From assembly GCF_024703895.1 (NCBI RefSeq), contig NZ_CP087968.1:3720001-3784000 (forward strand): a stretch of DNA of 64,000 bases, given 5' to 3'. Position 1 is the stretch's first letter. Every line of letters begins with the position of its first letter. Origin of the DNA: Nocardioides sp. B-3 (GTDB lineage: Bacteria; Actinomycetota; Actinomycetes; Propionibacteriales; Nocardioidaceae). This document shows positions 1-10,543 of the stretch, piece by piece. A model generated the notes under the pieces. It worked only from the letters and a program-made list of their open reading frames with translations, did not search any database and had not been told where the DNA came from. The position numbers and the translations under genes were made by a program.

Positions 1-1
1 C

Positions 2-736
2 CCGGCGGGCCCGGCCGCGTGCTGCCACGAGGGCGAGATCTCCGGTCGTCTCGGGCTGCCCGGGTGGCCCGGCATCGCCGAGGAGGTGATCGTGGCCCGC
101 GACGTGATGCTCGCGCGCCACACCGGTTCCCGCGTCCACGTCGCGCACGTCTCGACGGCCGGCTCCGTCGAGGTGCTCCGGTGGGCGAAGGCGCAGGGGA
201 TCGACGTCACCGCGGAGGTCACGCCGCACCACCTGCTCCTCACCACCGACCTGCTCGAGGGCTACGACCCGACGTACAAGGTCAACCCACCGCTGCGCCC
301 CGCCGAGGACGTGGCAGCGCTGCGCGTGGCGCTCGCCGACGGCACGATCGACGCCGTCGCGACCGACCACGCACCGCACGCGCGCCACGACAAGGAACAC
401 GCCTTCGTCGACGCGGCCTTCGGGATGCTCGGCCCGGAGACCGCCCTCGCCGTCGTCCGGACCGCGCTGCCCGACCCGGCGTGGACCGACGTGGCCCGCG
501 TGATGTCGACCAACCCGGCCCGCATCGCCGGCCTGCCCGGGCACGGCTCGCTCGACGTCGGCACTCCCGCGCACGTGGTCCTCGTCGACCCGTCCGCGTC
601 CGTGACGATCGATCGCGCCGACTCGGTGTCGCTCTCGCGCAACAACCCGTGGCACGGTCGGGCACTCACCTCCCGCGTCGTGCACACGGTGTACGGCGGA
701 CGCGTGACCGTGCGCGAAGGCGCGCTCACGTCCTGA
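2..736 (+). CDS. pyrC: Dihydroorotase, C-terminal part
   Basis: C-terminal 244 residues of dihydroorotase, the metal amidohydrolase that cyclises carbamoyl-aspartate to dihydroorotate in UMP synthesis. The window edge removes the N-terminal part (family about 430 aa), including the first HxH metal motif. Visible are CCHEGE near the cut, metal-binding histidines in HVAHVS and EVTPHHL, the catalytic aspartate region DAVATDHAPHAR and the FGMLGPETAL stretch. The frame is open from base 2 to the stop with no break. It belongs to the pyrimidine set continued by carA, carB, pyrD, pyrK and pyrF, although two unrelated genes separate it from carA. A palindromic element starts 7 bases after the stop. 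Confidence 0.96.
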   Translation, partial: PAGPAACCHEGEISGRLGLPGWPGIAEEVIVARDVMLARHTGSRVHVAHVSTAGSVEVLRWAKAQGIDVTAEVTPHHLLLTTDLLEGYDPTYKVNPPLRPAEDVAALRVALADGTIDAVATDHAPHARHDKEHAFVDAAFGMLGPETALAVVRTALPDPAWTDVARVMSTNPARIAGLPGHGSLDVGTPAHVVLVDPSASVTIDRADSVSLSRNNPWHGRALTSRVVHTVYGGRVTVREGALTS

Positions 737-742
737 TTCTTC

Positions 743-793
743 GAGTCGAGTGATGAAGCGGCTCCATCTGCGGTGTGGCCCATCACTCGACTC
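743..793. repeat. 51-bp palindromic intergenic repeat, copy 1
   Basis: Perfect 13-bp arms GAGTCGAGTGATG (743-755) and CATCACTCGACTC (781-793) flank a 25-nt centre. The element lies between the pyrC stop and the next gene and could act as a terminator for pyrC, but there is no T-tract. A second copy, inverted, occurs at 29355-29406; aligned by eye the two share about 39 of 51 positions, including the centre, so this is a repeat family and not only a hairpin. The right arm ends 7 nt before the -10 box of the next gene. Confidence 0.75.
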
Positions 794-800
794 TGATGGG

Positions 801-806
801 TAGCGT
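801..806 (+). promoter_or_regulatory. -10 box TAGCGT, leaderless-type promoter
   Basis: TAGCGT ends 7 nt before the ATG at 814, the spacing expected when transcription starts on the start codon itself. No Shine-Dalgarno sequence precedes the ATG, which fits leaderless translation. The -35 region falls in the right arm of the palindromic repeat just upstream. Confidence 0.55.
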
Positions 807-813
807 GGCGCCC

Positions 814-1446
814 ATGACCGAATGGGCCGAGATCACGACCGTCGCGGAGCTGGAGACGGTGGTGGGCGTTCCCGGGGAACGGGCCGCCAACAAGGAGCGC
901 GCTGCGCTCACCGAGATCGACCGGGCATGGCTGGCTGCGTCGCCGTTCTGCGTGCTCGCGACTGCTGACGCGGACGGGCGATGCGATGCCAGCCCCAAGG
1001 GCGACCCGGCGGGACAGCTGGTGCACGTCCTCGACGAGCGGACCATCGCGCTGGCCGAGCGACCGGGCAACAAGCGGGTCGACGGCTACCGCAACGTGAT
1101 CGCCAACCCCTACGTCGGTCTCAACTTCGTCATCCCGGGCCGTGCCGACACGCTGCGGGTCAACGGCTGGGCGCGGCTGGTCAGCGACGCGTCGTTCTTC
1201 GACGAGATGGCGGTGCGCGGGCAACGACCGGTCCCGGCCCTCGTCGTTGAGATCGAGACCGTCTTCTTCCACTGCGGCAAGGCGTTCATGCGCTCGCGGC
1301 TCTGGGAGCCGGAGTCGTGGGCCCCTGAGGCCGTCGTCCCACGCCGGGCCGTGATCGCCCGGGAGCTGGAGCCCCAGCCGGACAAGACGCTCGCGGAGCT
1401 GGACGACTACTACCGGCCGGAGAACTACGCCAAGGGCCTCTACTGA
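814..1446 (+). CDS. Pyridoxamine 5'-phosphate oxidase family protein (FMN-binding split barrel)
   Basis: 210-residue protein of the PPOX-type split-barrel family, probably the MSMEG_1061-like subgroup of FMN-dependent proteins; the substrate is unknown. Family-like segments are SPFCVLATADADGRCDASPKG near residues 42-62, LAERPGNKRVDGYRNVIANP, where flavin phosphate contacts lie, and the C-terminal motif HCGKAFMRSRLWEPESW. The ATG at 814 is chosen over an upstream start at 775 because a -10 box lies 7 nt before it and homologues begin at this point. The gene is monocistronic or just upstream of a winged-helix gene 10 nt downstream. The exact activity cannot be read from the sequence. Confidence 0.85.
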   Translation: MTEWAEITTVAELETVVGVPGERAANKERAALTEIDRAWLAASPFCVLATADADGRCDASPKGDPAGQLVHVLDERTIALAERPGNKRVDGYRNVIANPYVGLNFVIPGRADTLRVNGWARLVSDASFFDEMAVRGQRPVPALVVEIETVFFHCGKAFMRSRLWEPESWAPEAVVPRRAVIARELEPQPDKTLAELDDYYRPENYAKGLY

Positions 1447-1456
1447 GGTTCGCCGC

Positions 1457-2576
1457 ATGACGCACGAGCTCACCCGGGCCGACGCCCGCCGGATCGCCGT
1501 CCTCGCCCAGCTGTTGTCAGGCGAGCGGCCGACCGACTTCGACGACATGGTCTCCCACCTCACGTTGCTGCAGGCCGAGCCGACGGCGGCGGTCGCGCCG
1601 AGTGCCCGGGTCGTCACCCGGTCCCGGCTCGGGACGACGAGTCGACCGCGCGACGTCGATGACGCCGTCGCCGACGGCTCCCTGATCGAGCTGCACTCGA
1701 TGCTGAGGCCGGCCGCCGACCTGAAGCTCTACCGCGCCGAGATGGCCGCCCGGCCCGGTCCCGGTGAGCTGAAGGACTGGCAGGTCGACGTACGCGACTG
1801 GGTCGAGGCCAACGACGACACCCGCCGCGACATCCTCGACAAGCTCGAGGACGAGGGGCCGCTGACCTCGAAGTCCTTTCCCCGACACCACGCTCGTGCC
1901 GTGGGAGTCGAGCGGCTGGAACAACGACCGCAACGTGCGGATGCTGCTCGACCGGATGGTCGAGCGTGGCGAGATCGCCCCGGTCGGCTACGAAGGGCGC
2001 GACAAGCTCTGGGACCCGGCCGAGCGTGTCTATCCTGACGAACCGGTCGTGCCGCTGGCCGAGGCGATGCACACACGCGGCGTGCGTCGTCTGAGATCGC
2101 TCGGGATCGCGCGGGGTCGGGCGGCCGCAGCGCCCAACGAGCCCAACGACGTCGGGGAGGTGGGGGAGCCCGCGGTGATCGAGGGTGTGCGCGGGACGTG
2201 GCGCGTCGACCCGGCCTACCCGGACGTAGAGCTGGCACCGCGGGTCGCGCTGCTGAGCCCGCTCGATCGCCTCGTCTTCGACCGCAAGCGGATGGCGGAG
2301 ATCTTCGAGTTCGACTACCAGCTGGAGATGTACAAGCCCGCGGCGAAGAGACGTTGGGGCTACTGGGCGATGCCGATCCTCGACGGGGACCGGCTGGTCG
2401 GGAAGGTCGACGCCACCGCCGACCGGAAGGGCGACCTCTTCGTGGTCAACGCCGTCCACGAGGACGAGCCGTTCGGTCGGGAGCGCCGCGCGGCCGTCGA
2501 CGCCGAGCTCGACTCCCCGGCCGAATGGTTGGACCTGCACCGCGTGGACCGGTCGGTCGGGTCGTCCGGACGCTGA
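1457..2576 (+). CDS. Winged helix DNA-binding domain protein (AlkZ-like, HTH_42)
   Basis: About 372 residues resembling the winged-helix family that includes the AlkZ/YcaQ DNA glycosylases, which unhook interstrand crosslinks. The N-terminal part ends at TSKSFP and the C-terminal part resumes at WESSGWNNDRNVRML; the frame shifts near 1880 in a T/C run (one extra base), so the gene reads as two pieces here. Family-like features are LHSMLRPAADLKLYRAEM, LLSPLDRLVFDRKRM, FEFDYQLEMYKPAAKRRWGY and a C-terminal wing. Whether it has glycosylase activity is inference. The start ATG lies 10 nt after the previous stop, so the two may be co-transcribed. Confidence 0.8.
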
Positions 2577-2628
2577 TAGGATCGGCACCGCTCGAACATC
2601 CTTTAACGATCCGTCCTGTGAGGCGGAG

Positions 2629-2636
2629 AAGGAGGT
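2629..2636 (+). promoter_or_regulatory. Strong ribosome binding site deciding the carA TTG start
   Basis: AAGGAGGT ends 6 nt before the TTG at 2643. No ATG or GTG stands at a suitable distance, so this Shine-Dalgarno sequence is the main reason for choosing the TTG start of carA. Confidence 0.7.
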
Positions 2637-2642
2637 ACGGCG

Positions 2643-3764
2643 TTGCCTTCACGCGCCTGCGCTGCTCGTCCTCGAGGACGGGCGGTCTTTCACCGGATAC
2701 GCCTTCGGCGCCGAGGGGGAGACCTTCGGCGAAGCAGTGTTCTCCACCGGCATGACCGGCTATCAGGAGACGCTCACCGATCCCAGCTACCACCGCCGGG
2801 TCGTCGTGATGACGGCCCCGCACGTCGGCAACACCGGCATGAACGACGAGGACCCGGAGTCCCGCAAGATCTGGGTCGCCGGCTGCGTCGTCCGCGATCC
2901 CGCGCGTGCCGTCCAACTGGCGCTCCCAGCGCAGCCCGGACGACGAGCTGCGCCAGCAGGGCGTCGTCGGCATCAGCGACATCGACACCCGCGCGCTGAC
3001 CCGCCACCTGCGTGAGCGCGGTGCCATGCGGGTGGGGATCTCCACGACCGAGACCGACGCCCGCAAGCTGCTGGCCCGCGTGCTCGAGACCGGCGAGATG
3101 ACCGGCGCCAACCTCTCCGAGGCGGTGTCGACGCAGGAGGCCTACGTCGTGCCGGCGATCGGCGAGAAACGCTTCACGGTCGCCGCCGTCGACCCGGGCA
3201 TCAAGGCCAACACCCCGCGGATGATGGCCGCGCGGCATCGAGGTGCACGTGCTCCCCGCCAGCTCGACCATCGAGGACGTGCTCGCGGTCAGTCCCGACG
3301 GGCTCTTCTTCTCCAACGGCCCGGGCGACCCGGCGGCCACCACCGGCCAGATCGAGCTGCTGCAGGCCGCGCTCGAACGCGAGGTCCCCTACTTCGGCAT
3401 CTGCTTCGGCAACCAGCTCTTCGGCCGCGCGCTCGGCTTCGGCACCTACAAGCTGAAGTACGGCCACCGCGGCATCAACCAGCCCGTGATGGACCGCACC
3501 ACCGGCAAGGTGGAGGTGACCGCGCACAACCACGGGTTCGCTGTCGACGCTCCGCTGGAGGGCACCACCACGACGCCGTACGGCGAAGCGTCCGTCAGTC
3601 ACGTCTGCCTCAACGACGACGTGGTGGAGGGTCTCGAGCTCCGCGACGCCGAGGGAAAGCTGAAGAGCTTCTCAGTGCAGTACCACCCCGAGGCGGCGGC
3701 CGGCCCGCACGATGCGGCCTACCTCTTCGACCGATTCCTCGACCTGATGGAAGGGACGGCCTGA
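2643..3764 (+). CDS. carA: Carbamoyl-phosphate synthase small subunit (glutaminase)
   Basis: Glutamine amidotransferase subunit that hydrolyses glutamine and passes ammonia to CarB, feeding pyrimidine and arginine synthesis. About 372 residues, the usual length. The protein runs through three frames with changes near 2656, 2908 and 3230. Conserved parts are LVLEDGRSFTGYAFG, FSTGMTGYQETLTDPSY, GISDIDTRALTRHLRERGAM, FFSNGPGDP, the nucleophilic cysteine in YFGICFGNQLFGRALG and the catalytic His-Glu in VQYHPEAAAGPHD. With the first break repaired, the N terminus from the TTG reads MPSRAALLVLEDG. It lies 1 base upstream of carB. Confidence 0.95.
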
Positions 3765-3765
3765 C

Positions 3766-6700
3766 ATGCCGAAGCGCGACGACATCAAGTCCGTCCCGGT
3801 CATCGGGTCCGGCCCGATCATCATCGGCCGGGCCTGCGAGTTCGACTACTCAGGCACCCGGGCGTGCCGGGTCCTCAAGGCGGAGGGCCTGCGGGTCATC
3901 CTGATCAACTCCAACCCGGCCACGATCATGACCGACCCCGAGTTCGCCGACGCCACCTATGTCGAGCCGATCACCCCGGAGTTCGTCGAGATGGTGATTG
4001 CCAAGGAGCGGCCCGACGCGATCCTGCCGACCCCGGGCGGGCAGACGGCCCTCAACGCCGCGATCGCGATGCACGAGAACGGTGTGCTGGAGAAGTACGG
4101 CGTCGAGATGATCGGGGCCAACTTCGAGGCGATCCACCGCGGTGAGAACCGCGAGCTGTTCAACGCGATCGTGCGGAAGGTGGGTGGGGAGGTCGCCCGC
4201 TCCTTCGTGTGCCACACGATGGACGACTGCGAGAAGGCGACGGTCGAGCTCGGTTACCCGGTCGTCATCCGGCCGTCCTTCACCATGGGCGGCACCGGCT
4301 CCGGCATCGCCTACAGCCCGCTGGACCTGCACCGCATCGCCGGTGCCGGCCCGGCTGCCTCTCCGACGACCGAGGTGCTGATCGAGGAGTCGATCATCGG
4401 CTGGAAGGAGTACGAGCTGGAGGTGATGCGCGACAAGTCCGACAACGTCGTGATCATCTGCTCGATCGAGAACTTCGACCCGATGGGCGTGCACACCGGT
4501 GACTCGATCACCGTCGCCCCGGCGATGACGCTGACCGACCGCGAATACCAGCACTTGCGTGACCCGGCCATCGACATCATCCGCGAGGTGGGCGTCGACA
4601 CCGGCGGCTGCAACATCCAGTACGCCGTCAACCCGGCCGACGGGCGGGTCATCGTCATCGAGATGAATCCGCGGGTCTCCGGGTCGAGCGCGCTGGCGTC
4701 GAAGGCGACCGGTTATCCGATCGCCAAGATCGCGGCCAAGGTGGCGATCGGCTACACCCTCGACGAGATCGACAACGACATCACGATGACCGAGGCAGGC
4801 ACCGCCACGGCCGCCTCGTTCGAGCCGTCGCTCGACTACGTGGTCGTCAAGGTGCCGCGGTTCGCGTTCGAGAAGTTCCCGACCGCCGACACGACCCTGA
4901 CCACGCACATGAAGTCGGTCGGCGAGGCGATGTCGATCGGTCGCAACTTCACCGAGGCGTTCAACAAGGCGCTGCGCTCGCTGGAGGACAAGGCCGCCCC
5001 CTTCCACTGGACGGGGGCGACGGGGGACAAGTTCGCCCTGCTCGAGGAGATCCGGCGCCCGCACGACGGACGCGTGCAGAAGCTCATGCAGGCCGTCCGC
5101 GCCGGCGCGACCCGGGAGGAGATCTTCGAGGCCACGAAGATCGACCCGTGGTTCGTCGACCAGCTCTTCCTGATCGACGAGGTGGCCCCGGAGGTCGCGG
5201 CCGCGGTGTCGCTCGACGCAGCCACGTTGCGCCTCGCCAAGCGCCACGGCTTCTCCGACGCGCAGATCGCGGGCATCCGTGGCCTCGCCGAGGCCGAGGT
5301 CCGCCAGATCCGCTACGACGCGGGCGTCCGCCCGGTCTACAAGACGGTCGACACCTGCGCCGCCGAGTTCGCTGCCAAGACGCCCTACTACTACTCCTCC
5401 TACGACGAGGAGACCGAGGTCCTGCCCCGCACGAAGCCTGCGGTGCTGATCCTCGGCTCGGGCCCCAACCGGATCGGTCAGGGCATCGAGTTCGACTACT
5501 CGTGCGTCCACGCGGCCCCCGGAGCTGAGCCGGGCCGGCTACGAGACGATCATGGTCAACTGCAACCCGGAGACGGTCTCGACCGACTACGACACCGCCG
5601 ATCGTCTCTACTTCGAGCCGTTGACGCTCGAGGACGTGCTCGAGATCTATCACGCCGAGCTGGCCGCCGGCCCGATCGCGGGGGTCATCGCCACGCTCGG
5701 TGGCCAGACGCCGCTGGGCCCGGCCCGTGGGTCTGCAGGATGCCGGTGTGCCGATCGTCGGCACGTCGCCGGAGGCGATCGAGCTCGCCGAGGAGCGGGG
5801 TGCCTTCGGCCGGGTGCTCGCGGCGGCCGGCCCGGTCGCGCCCAAGCACGGCACGGCCGTCTCCTACGAGGACGCCCGGGAGATCGCTCACACCATCGGC
5901 TACCCCGTCCTCGTGCGACCGTCCTACGTCCCGGGTGGCCGCGGCATGCAGATCGTCTACTCGGACGACCAGCTCAAGTCCTACATCGAGGGCGCGACCG
6001 AGATCAGCCCGGATCGCCCGGTCCCGGTGGACCGGTTCATCGACGACGCGGTCGAGATCGACGTCGACGCCATCTTCGACGGCGACGAGCTCTTCCTCGG
6101 CGGCGTGATGGAGCACATCGAGGAGGCCGGGATCCACTCCGGCGACTCGTCGTGCGCGCTGCCTCCGATCACGCTGGGAGCCGCCGAGATCCAGCGGATC
6201 CGAGCGGCCACCGAGGGGATCGCCCGCGGCGTCGGCGTCCGGGGCCTGATCAACATCCAGTTCGCGCTCGGCTCGGACGTGCTCTACGTCCTCGAGGCCA
6301 ACCCGCGCGCCTCGCGCACCGTCCCGTTCGTCTCCAAGGCCACCGGGACCTCACTGGCCAAGGCTGCCTCCCGGGTGATGATGGGGGAATCGATCGCCCA
6401 GCTGCGCGCGGCCGGCATCCTGCCCGCGACGGGAGACGGTGGCGACCTGCCCGCCGACGCCCCGATCGCGGTGAAGGAGGCGGTGCTGCCCTTCAACCGC
6501 TTCCGCACGCCGGAGGGCAAGTTCGTGGACACCGTGCTCAGCCCCGAGATGAAGTCGACCGGCGAGGTGATGGGCTTCGACGCCGACTTCGGTACGGCGT
6601 TCAGCAAGTCGCAGGCCGCGGCCTACGGAGCGCTGCCGACGACGGGCAAGGTCTTCATCTCGATCGCCAACCGGGACAAGCGGACGATGATCTTCCCGGC

Positions 6701-7079
6701 CCGGGTGCTGGTCGACTACGGGTTCGAGATCCTCGCCACTCAAGGCACCGCCGAGGTGCTCCGCCGCAACGGGATCCCCTCGACGATCATCCGCAAGCAC
6801 TTCGAGGGGGCGGGACCCGAGGGGCAGAAGACCTCCGTCCAGATGATTCTCGACGGCGAGATCGACCTGATCGTCAACACCCCCAACGGCTCAGCAAGTG
6901 ACGCCCGGGTGGACGGCTACGAGATCCGCGCGGCGGCCGTGCTGGCCGGCATCCCGTGCATCACCACCGTCCGGGGTCTGGCAGCCGCGGTCCGGGGCAT
7001 CGCGGCCGTGCGTCGCGGTGACATCGGGGTGCGGTCCCTGCAGGAATGGGCGGCTCACGGCGCGAGCGGCGCCCGGTGA
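3766..7079 (+). CDS. carB: Carbamoyl-phosphate synthase large subunit
   Basis: About 1103 residues, normal length, making carbamoyl phosphate from bicarbonate, ATP and CarA-derived ammonia. Two homologous ATP-grasp halves are visible: GSGPIIIGRACEFDYSGT near the N terminus and GSGPNRIGQGIEFDYSC in the second half, each followed by NPATIMTD or NPETVSTD. Glycine-rich lids are FTMGGTGSGIAY and YVPGGRGMQIVY. The C-terminal allosteric domain ends at HGASGAR. Frame changes near 5516 and 5725 are apparent one-base insertions; the first sits where ALEL (CTGGAG) is expected. The stop TGA overlaps the pyrD start GTG. Confidence 0.96.
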
Positions 7080-8097
7080 GCTCGCCCTACCGGTTGCTCT
7101 TCGACCACGTGCTGACCCGGACCGATCCTGAGCGGGCGCACCACGCGGCGTTCGCGGCGATCCGCCTCGGGGCGCCCGTCACGAAGCGGCTTCCGCGACC
7201 GAGCTCCTCGCCGGTCACGGCCATGGGGCTGACGTTCGCCCATCCGCTCGGACTGGCGGCCGGTTTCGACAAGAACGCCGTCGGCATCGACGCGCTCTGG
7301 TGCCCCGGGCTTCGGGCACGTCGAGATCGGGACCGTCACCGGAGAGCCGCAGCCCGGCAACCCGCCGAAGCGACTGTTCCGCCTGCCCGCCGACCGCGCG
7401 GTGATCAACAGGATGGGCTTCAACAACGACGGTGCCGAGGTGGTCGCCGCACGGCTCAAGGCCCGCGGACGACGCCCCGGACCCGTCCTCGGAGTCAACA
7501 TCGGCAAGACCAAGGTCGTGGCCGAGGAAGACGCGATCGCCGACTACGAGAAGAGCACCCGCCTGCTCTCGCCGTACGCCGACTACCTCGTCGTCAACGT
7601 CAGCTCGCCCAACACACCGGGTCTGCGCGGATCTGCAGGCCGTCGAGAAGCTCGAGCCGCTGCTGAGCGCCGTCCGCAGGGAGGCCGACCGGCACACGGC
7701 CGATCGCGTGCCGCTGCTCGTCAAGATCGCGCCCGACCTGAGCGACGACGACGTGCTCGCAGTGGCCGACCTCGCCATGGCCCCGGGGCTGGACGGGATC
7801 ATTGCCACCAACACCACCATCAGCCGAGCCGGCCTGCGGTCCGACGCCGCCAAGGTCGAGGCGATCGGCGCCGGCGGTCTCTCCGGGCGTCCGCTCACGG
7901 CCCGCGCCAACGACGTCATGCGAGCGCTGCGCGGCCGTGTCGGCGACGACCTGACCCTGATCGGGGTCGGCGGCATCACCACGCCCGCCGACGCCCGTGA
8001 GCGGCTCGAGGCGGGCGCGACGCTGCTGCAGGGCTACACCGCGTTCATCTACGAGGGTCCGTGGTGGCCCCGGTCGATCGCGAGTGCGCTTGGCTGA
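7076..8097 (+). CDS. pyrD: Dihydroorotate dehydrogenase, class 2 (quinone-dependent)
   Basis: Membrane-associated flavoenzyme oxidising dihydroorotate to orotate with quinone as acceptor. About 339 residues. The class 2 N-terminal extension YRLLFDHVLTRTDPERAHH is present, then FMN-site motifs PLGLAAGFDKNA and GTVTGEPQPGNP, the catalytic serine in VNVSSPNTPGLR, LVKIAPDLSDDD, ATNTTISR and GVGGITTPADA. Frames change near 7305 (CCTGG context) and 7625. The GTG start overlaps the carB stop (GTGA). A second, class 1B-like system follows directly, so the organism carries two dehydrogenase systems side by side. Confidence 0.95.
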
Positions 8098-8903
8098 GGA
8101 TCGCGGCCCCCTCCACGTCACCGGCGAAGTGCTGGCGACGAAGAAGGCCGGTGCCTACCGGCACCTCACGATCACCGCCCCCGGCATCCCGCACCGATTC
8201 CGGGCGGGCAACTTCGTGGCCGTCAGCGTCCGGGACGGCCGCCTCGCGCGCCGCGCCCTCTGGATCCACCGCGTCAAGGAGTCCGGCGCCTTCGGTCCGA
8301 CCCTCGACGTCGTCGTCAGCGCCACGGGCCCGGGCAGCACTGGCTCGCCGAGCGCCCCGTCGGCGCCCGGCTCGAGGTCACCGGCCCCCCGGGGCGGCCG
8401 TTCGCGCTGCCCCGGGAGCCCGTGACGTGCGTGCTCGTGGGCGACGGCCACGGCGCGGCGCCTCTGTTCCCGCTGGCCGAGCGACTCCGCGAACGCGGCT
8501 GCGCGGTCAACCTCGTGGTCTCCGCGCCTGACGAGTCCCGGCTGCTGTCCGCCCTCGAGGCGCGACGGTCCCGCCCGCGCCGTCACCGTGATCACCGGCG
8601 ACGGCTCCGTGGGTGTTCGCGGCGCCGTACCCTCACAGATCGGCGGGATCCTCGAACGCGCGGACGCCGACGTCGTCTATGCCGTCGGCCCGCGAGAGAT
8701 GCTGCGCGCCGTCGCGTCCGCCGCCGAGCAGCGGGGCGCCCGGAGCCGGTGGCGCTCGAGACGCCGATGCCGTGCGGCACCGGCCTGTGCCGGGGCTGCC
8801 CGGTCGCGGTGATCGCCGAGGACGGCGCCTCCCGGTCGTGCGTGGTTGCGTCGACGGTCCGGTCTTCCGCGGCGACCGGGTCGACTGGGAGTCGTTGTCA
8901 TGA
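8084..8903 (+). CDS. pyrK: Dihydroorotate dehydrogenase electron transfer subunit (PyrK-like)
   Basis: FAD/[2Fe-2S] subunit that would pass electrons from the class 1B dehydrogenase to NAD. A flavin-reductase-like beta barrel comes first (HLTITAPGIPHRFRAGNF, DVVVSATGPG), then a nucleotide-binding part (CVLVGDGHGAAPLFPLAERL, YAVGPREMLRAVA) and the cysteine cluster CGTGLCRGC with a last Cys before VDGPVFRGDRV. Frame changes occur near 8336, 8570, 8745 and 8852. The GTG at 8084 is chosen (TTG 8090 is possible); it overlaps the end of pyrD by 14 nt. The stop overlaps the next ATG (ATGA). Confidence 0.87.
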
Positions 8904-9721
8904 GCACCCTGCCCGGTCCGGTGATGGTCGCGAGCGGTTGCGGTGGCACCGGGCGCGAGCTCGCGGCGTACGCCGATCTGGTCGGTCTCGACTTCGTCAC
9001 CCGATCCATCACCCTCGACCCGCGCCCCGGCGGCTCCTCGCCCCGGGTCGTGGAGACCCCGAGCGGCCCGGTCAACGCGATCGGGCTGCAGAACCCCGGC
9101 CTCGAGCACTTCCCGGCCACCGAGCTGCCGTGGCTGGTCCGGGCGGGCGTGCGGGTCTTCGTCTCGATCGCCGGCTCGACGATGGGGGAGTACGCCGACC
9201 TCGCGCGCCGCCTGAGTCGCGCGCCCGGCGTCGCGGGACTGGAGATCAACGTCGGCGCCCCCCGACCCGGGTGGGCGAGGACCTGTTCGACGTGCGCGAG
9301 CCCTACCACGCGGCCAGCGTCGTGGGGGCGGTCCGCCGCGAGTTCCCCGGCGACCTGCCGGTGCTCGCGAAGCTGCGACCCGACCTGTCGCGCATCGTGG
9401 AGGGTGCGCGCGGGGTGGTCGACGCGGGCGCCACGGCCGTCGTGATCGGCAACGCCGTTCCCGCTGCCATGCCCGACGGTCGCCCCGGCGGCCTGACCGG
9501 CCCCGCCATCGGCCCGATCGCGCTGCGCTGCGTCGCCGCGGTCCTGACGGAGCTTCCCGACGTCGCGGTGATCGGGGGCGGCGGCATCAGCACCGTCGCC
9601 GACGCTCGCCGCTTCCTCGACCTCGGGTGCGAGTTCCGTGCAGATCGGCACCGCCCTGTTGCATGATCCGACCACGGTTGCGCGGGTGCGCGCAGCCCTG
9701 ACAGCAGAGGACACAGCATGA
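8900..9721 (+). CDS. Dihydroorotate dehydrogenase class 1B-like catalytic subunit
   Basis: FMN TIM-barrel protein paired with PyrK, about 273 residues. Visible are VMVASGCGGTGRELA, FVTRSITLDPRPG, NAIGLQNPGLEHF, LAKLRPDLSRIVEGA, VIGNAVPAAMPDGRPGGLTG, VIGGGGISTVADARRFLDLG and VQIGTALLHDP. The family motif NxSCPN, which carries the catalytic cysteine, reads NVGAP here at about residue 117, so the cysteine is not visible; a frame break lies within about 10 nt (near 9265), so this needs caution. A second break lies near 9628. Both ends overlap neighbours by ATGA. Substrate by family is dihydroorotate, but a changed role is possible. Confidence 0.82.
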
Positions 9722-10543
9722 CCTTCGGCGCACGACTGCACGACGCGATGAACACCCGCGGGAGGTTCTGCGTCGGCATCGACCCGCACTCCGCACTCCT
9801 GCAGGAGTGGGGGCTCGGCGACGACGTGGCCGGGCTGGAGAAGTTCGCCCTCACCGTCGTCGAGGCGGTCGCGCCCCACGTGAGCGTGGTGAAGCCGCAG
9901 AGCGCCTTCTACGAGCGCTTCGGATCGCGCGGTGTCGCCGTGCTCGAGCGGGTGATCGCCGAGTCCCGCGCCGCGGGCGCGCTGGTGCTGCTGGACGTGA
10001 AGCGGGGCGACATCGACTCGACCAGCCGGGCCTACGCCGACGCCTACCTCGACCCCGCCTCGCCGCTCGCGTCCGACGCGATCACCGCCAGCCCCTTCCT
10101 CGGATTCGGCTCCGCTCGACCCGATGATCGAGACCGCCCGCCGCTTCGAGGCCGGGGTGTTCGTGCTCGCGCTGACCTCGAACAAGGAGGGTGCGGAGGT
10201 GCAGCACGCCCGCACGTCCGAGGGCACGGTGGCGGGTGTGGTGCTGGACCACCCGGCGCACCTCAACGCCGACGCCACCCCGCTCGGCGACTTCGGCGCG
10301 GTCATCGGTGCCACCATCGGCAGCAGCGACGAACGGCTCGACTTCAACGGTCCGGTGCTCGCTCCCGGCTTCGGCGCCCGGGGCGGCACCGTCGAGGACC
10401 TCAAGCGGATCTTCGGCGCGGCTGCCCGCAACGTGCTCCCGAGCTCCTCGCGAGACGTGCTCCGGGCCGGCCCCGACGTCGCGGCGTTGCGCGAAGCGGC
10501 CCTGCGCGGCAACGACGCCGTCGCGGCGCTGGGAGACGCATGA
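9718..10543 (+). CDS. pyrF: Orotidine 5'-phosphate decarboxylase
   Basis: Last step of UMP synthesis, decarboxylating OMP. About 274 residues, the longer type 2 form found in actinobacteria. Motifs are RFCVGIDPHSALLQEWG, VSVVKPQSAFYERFGS, the catalytic charge array LLDVKRGDIDSTS, ITASPFLGFGS, FVLALTSNKEG, VIGATIGS and LAPGFGARGGT. A one-base insertion near 10115 moves the C-terminal half to another frame. The start overlaps the preceding stop (ATGA) and the stop overlaps the next start, so pyrD to the lipoprotein gene form one tightly packed operon. Confidence 0.95.

Noticed and set aside
3850..5511. Long open frame on the minus strand opposite carB (and similar ones opposite pyrD-pyrK, the M4 peptidase and pheT)
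   Set aside because: High GC produces long antisense frames. These have no start signals, no recognisable domains and mirror the codon bias of the real gene on the other strand.
5510..5730. Programmed ribosomal frameshifting in carB and other split genes
   Set aside because: Breaks occur in dozens of genes at different sites, without slippery heptamers or conserved structures, and often at predicted CCWGG. Sequencing error explains them better.
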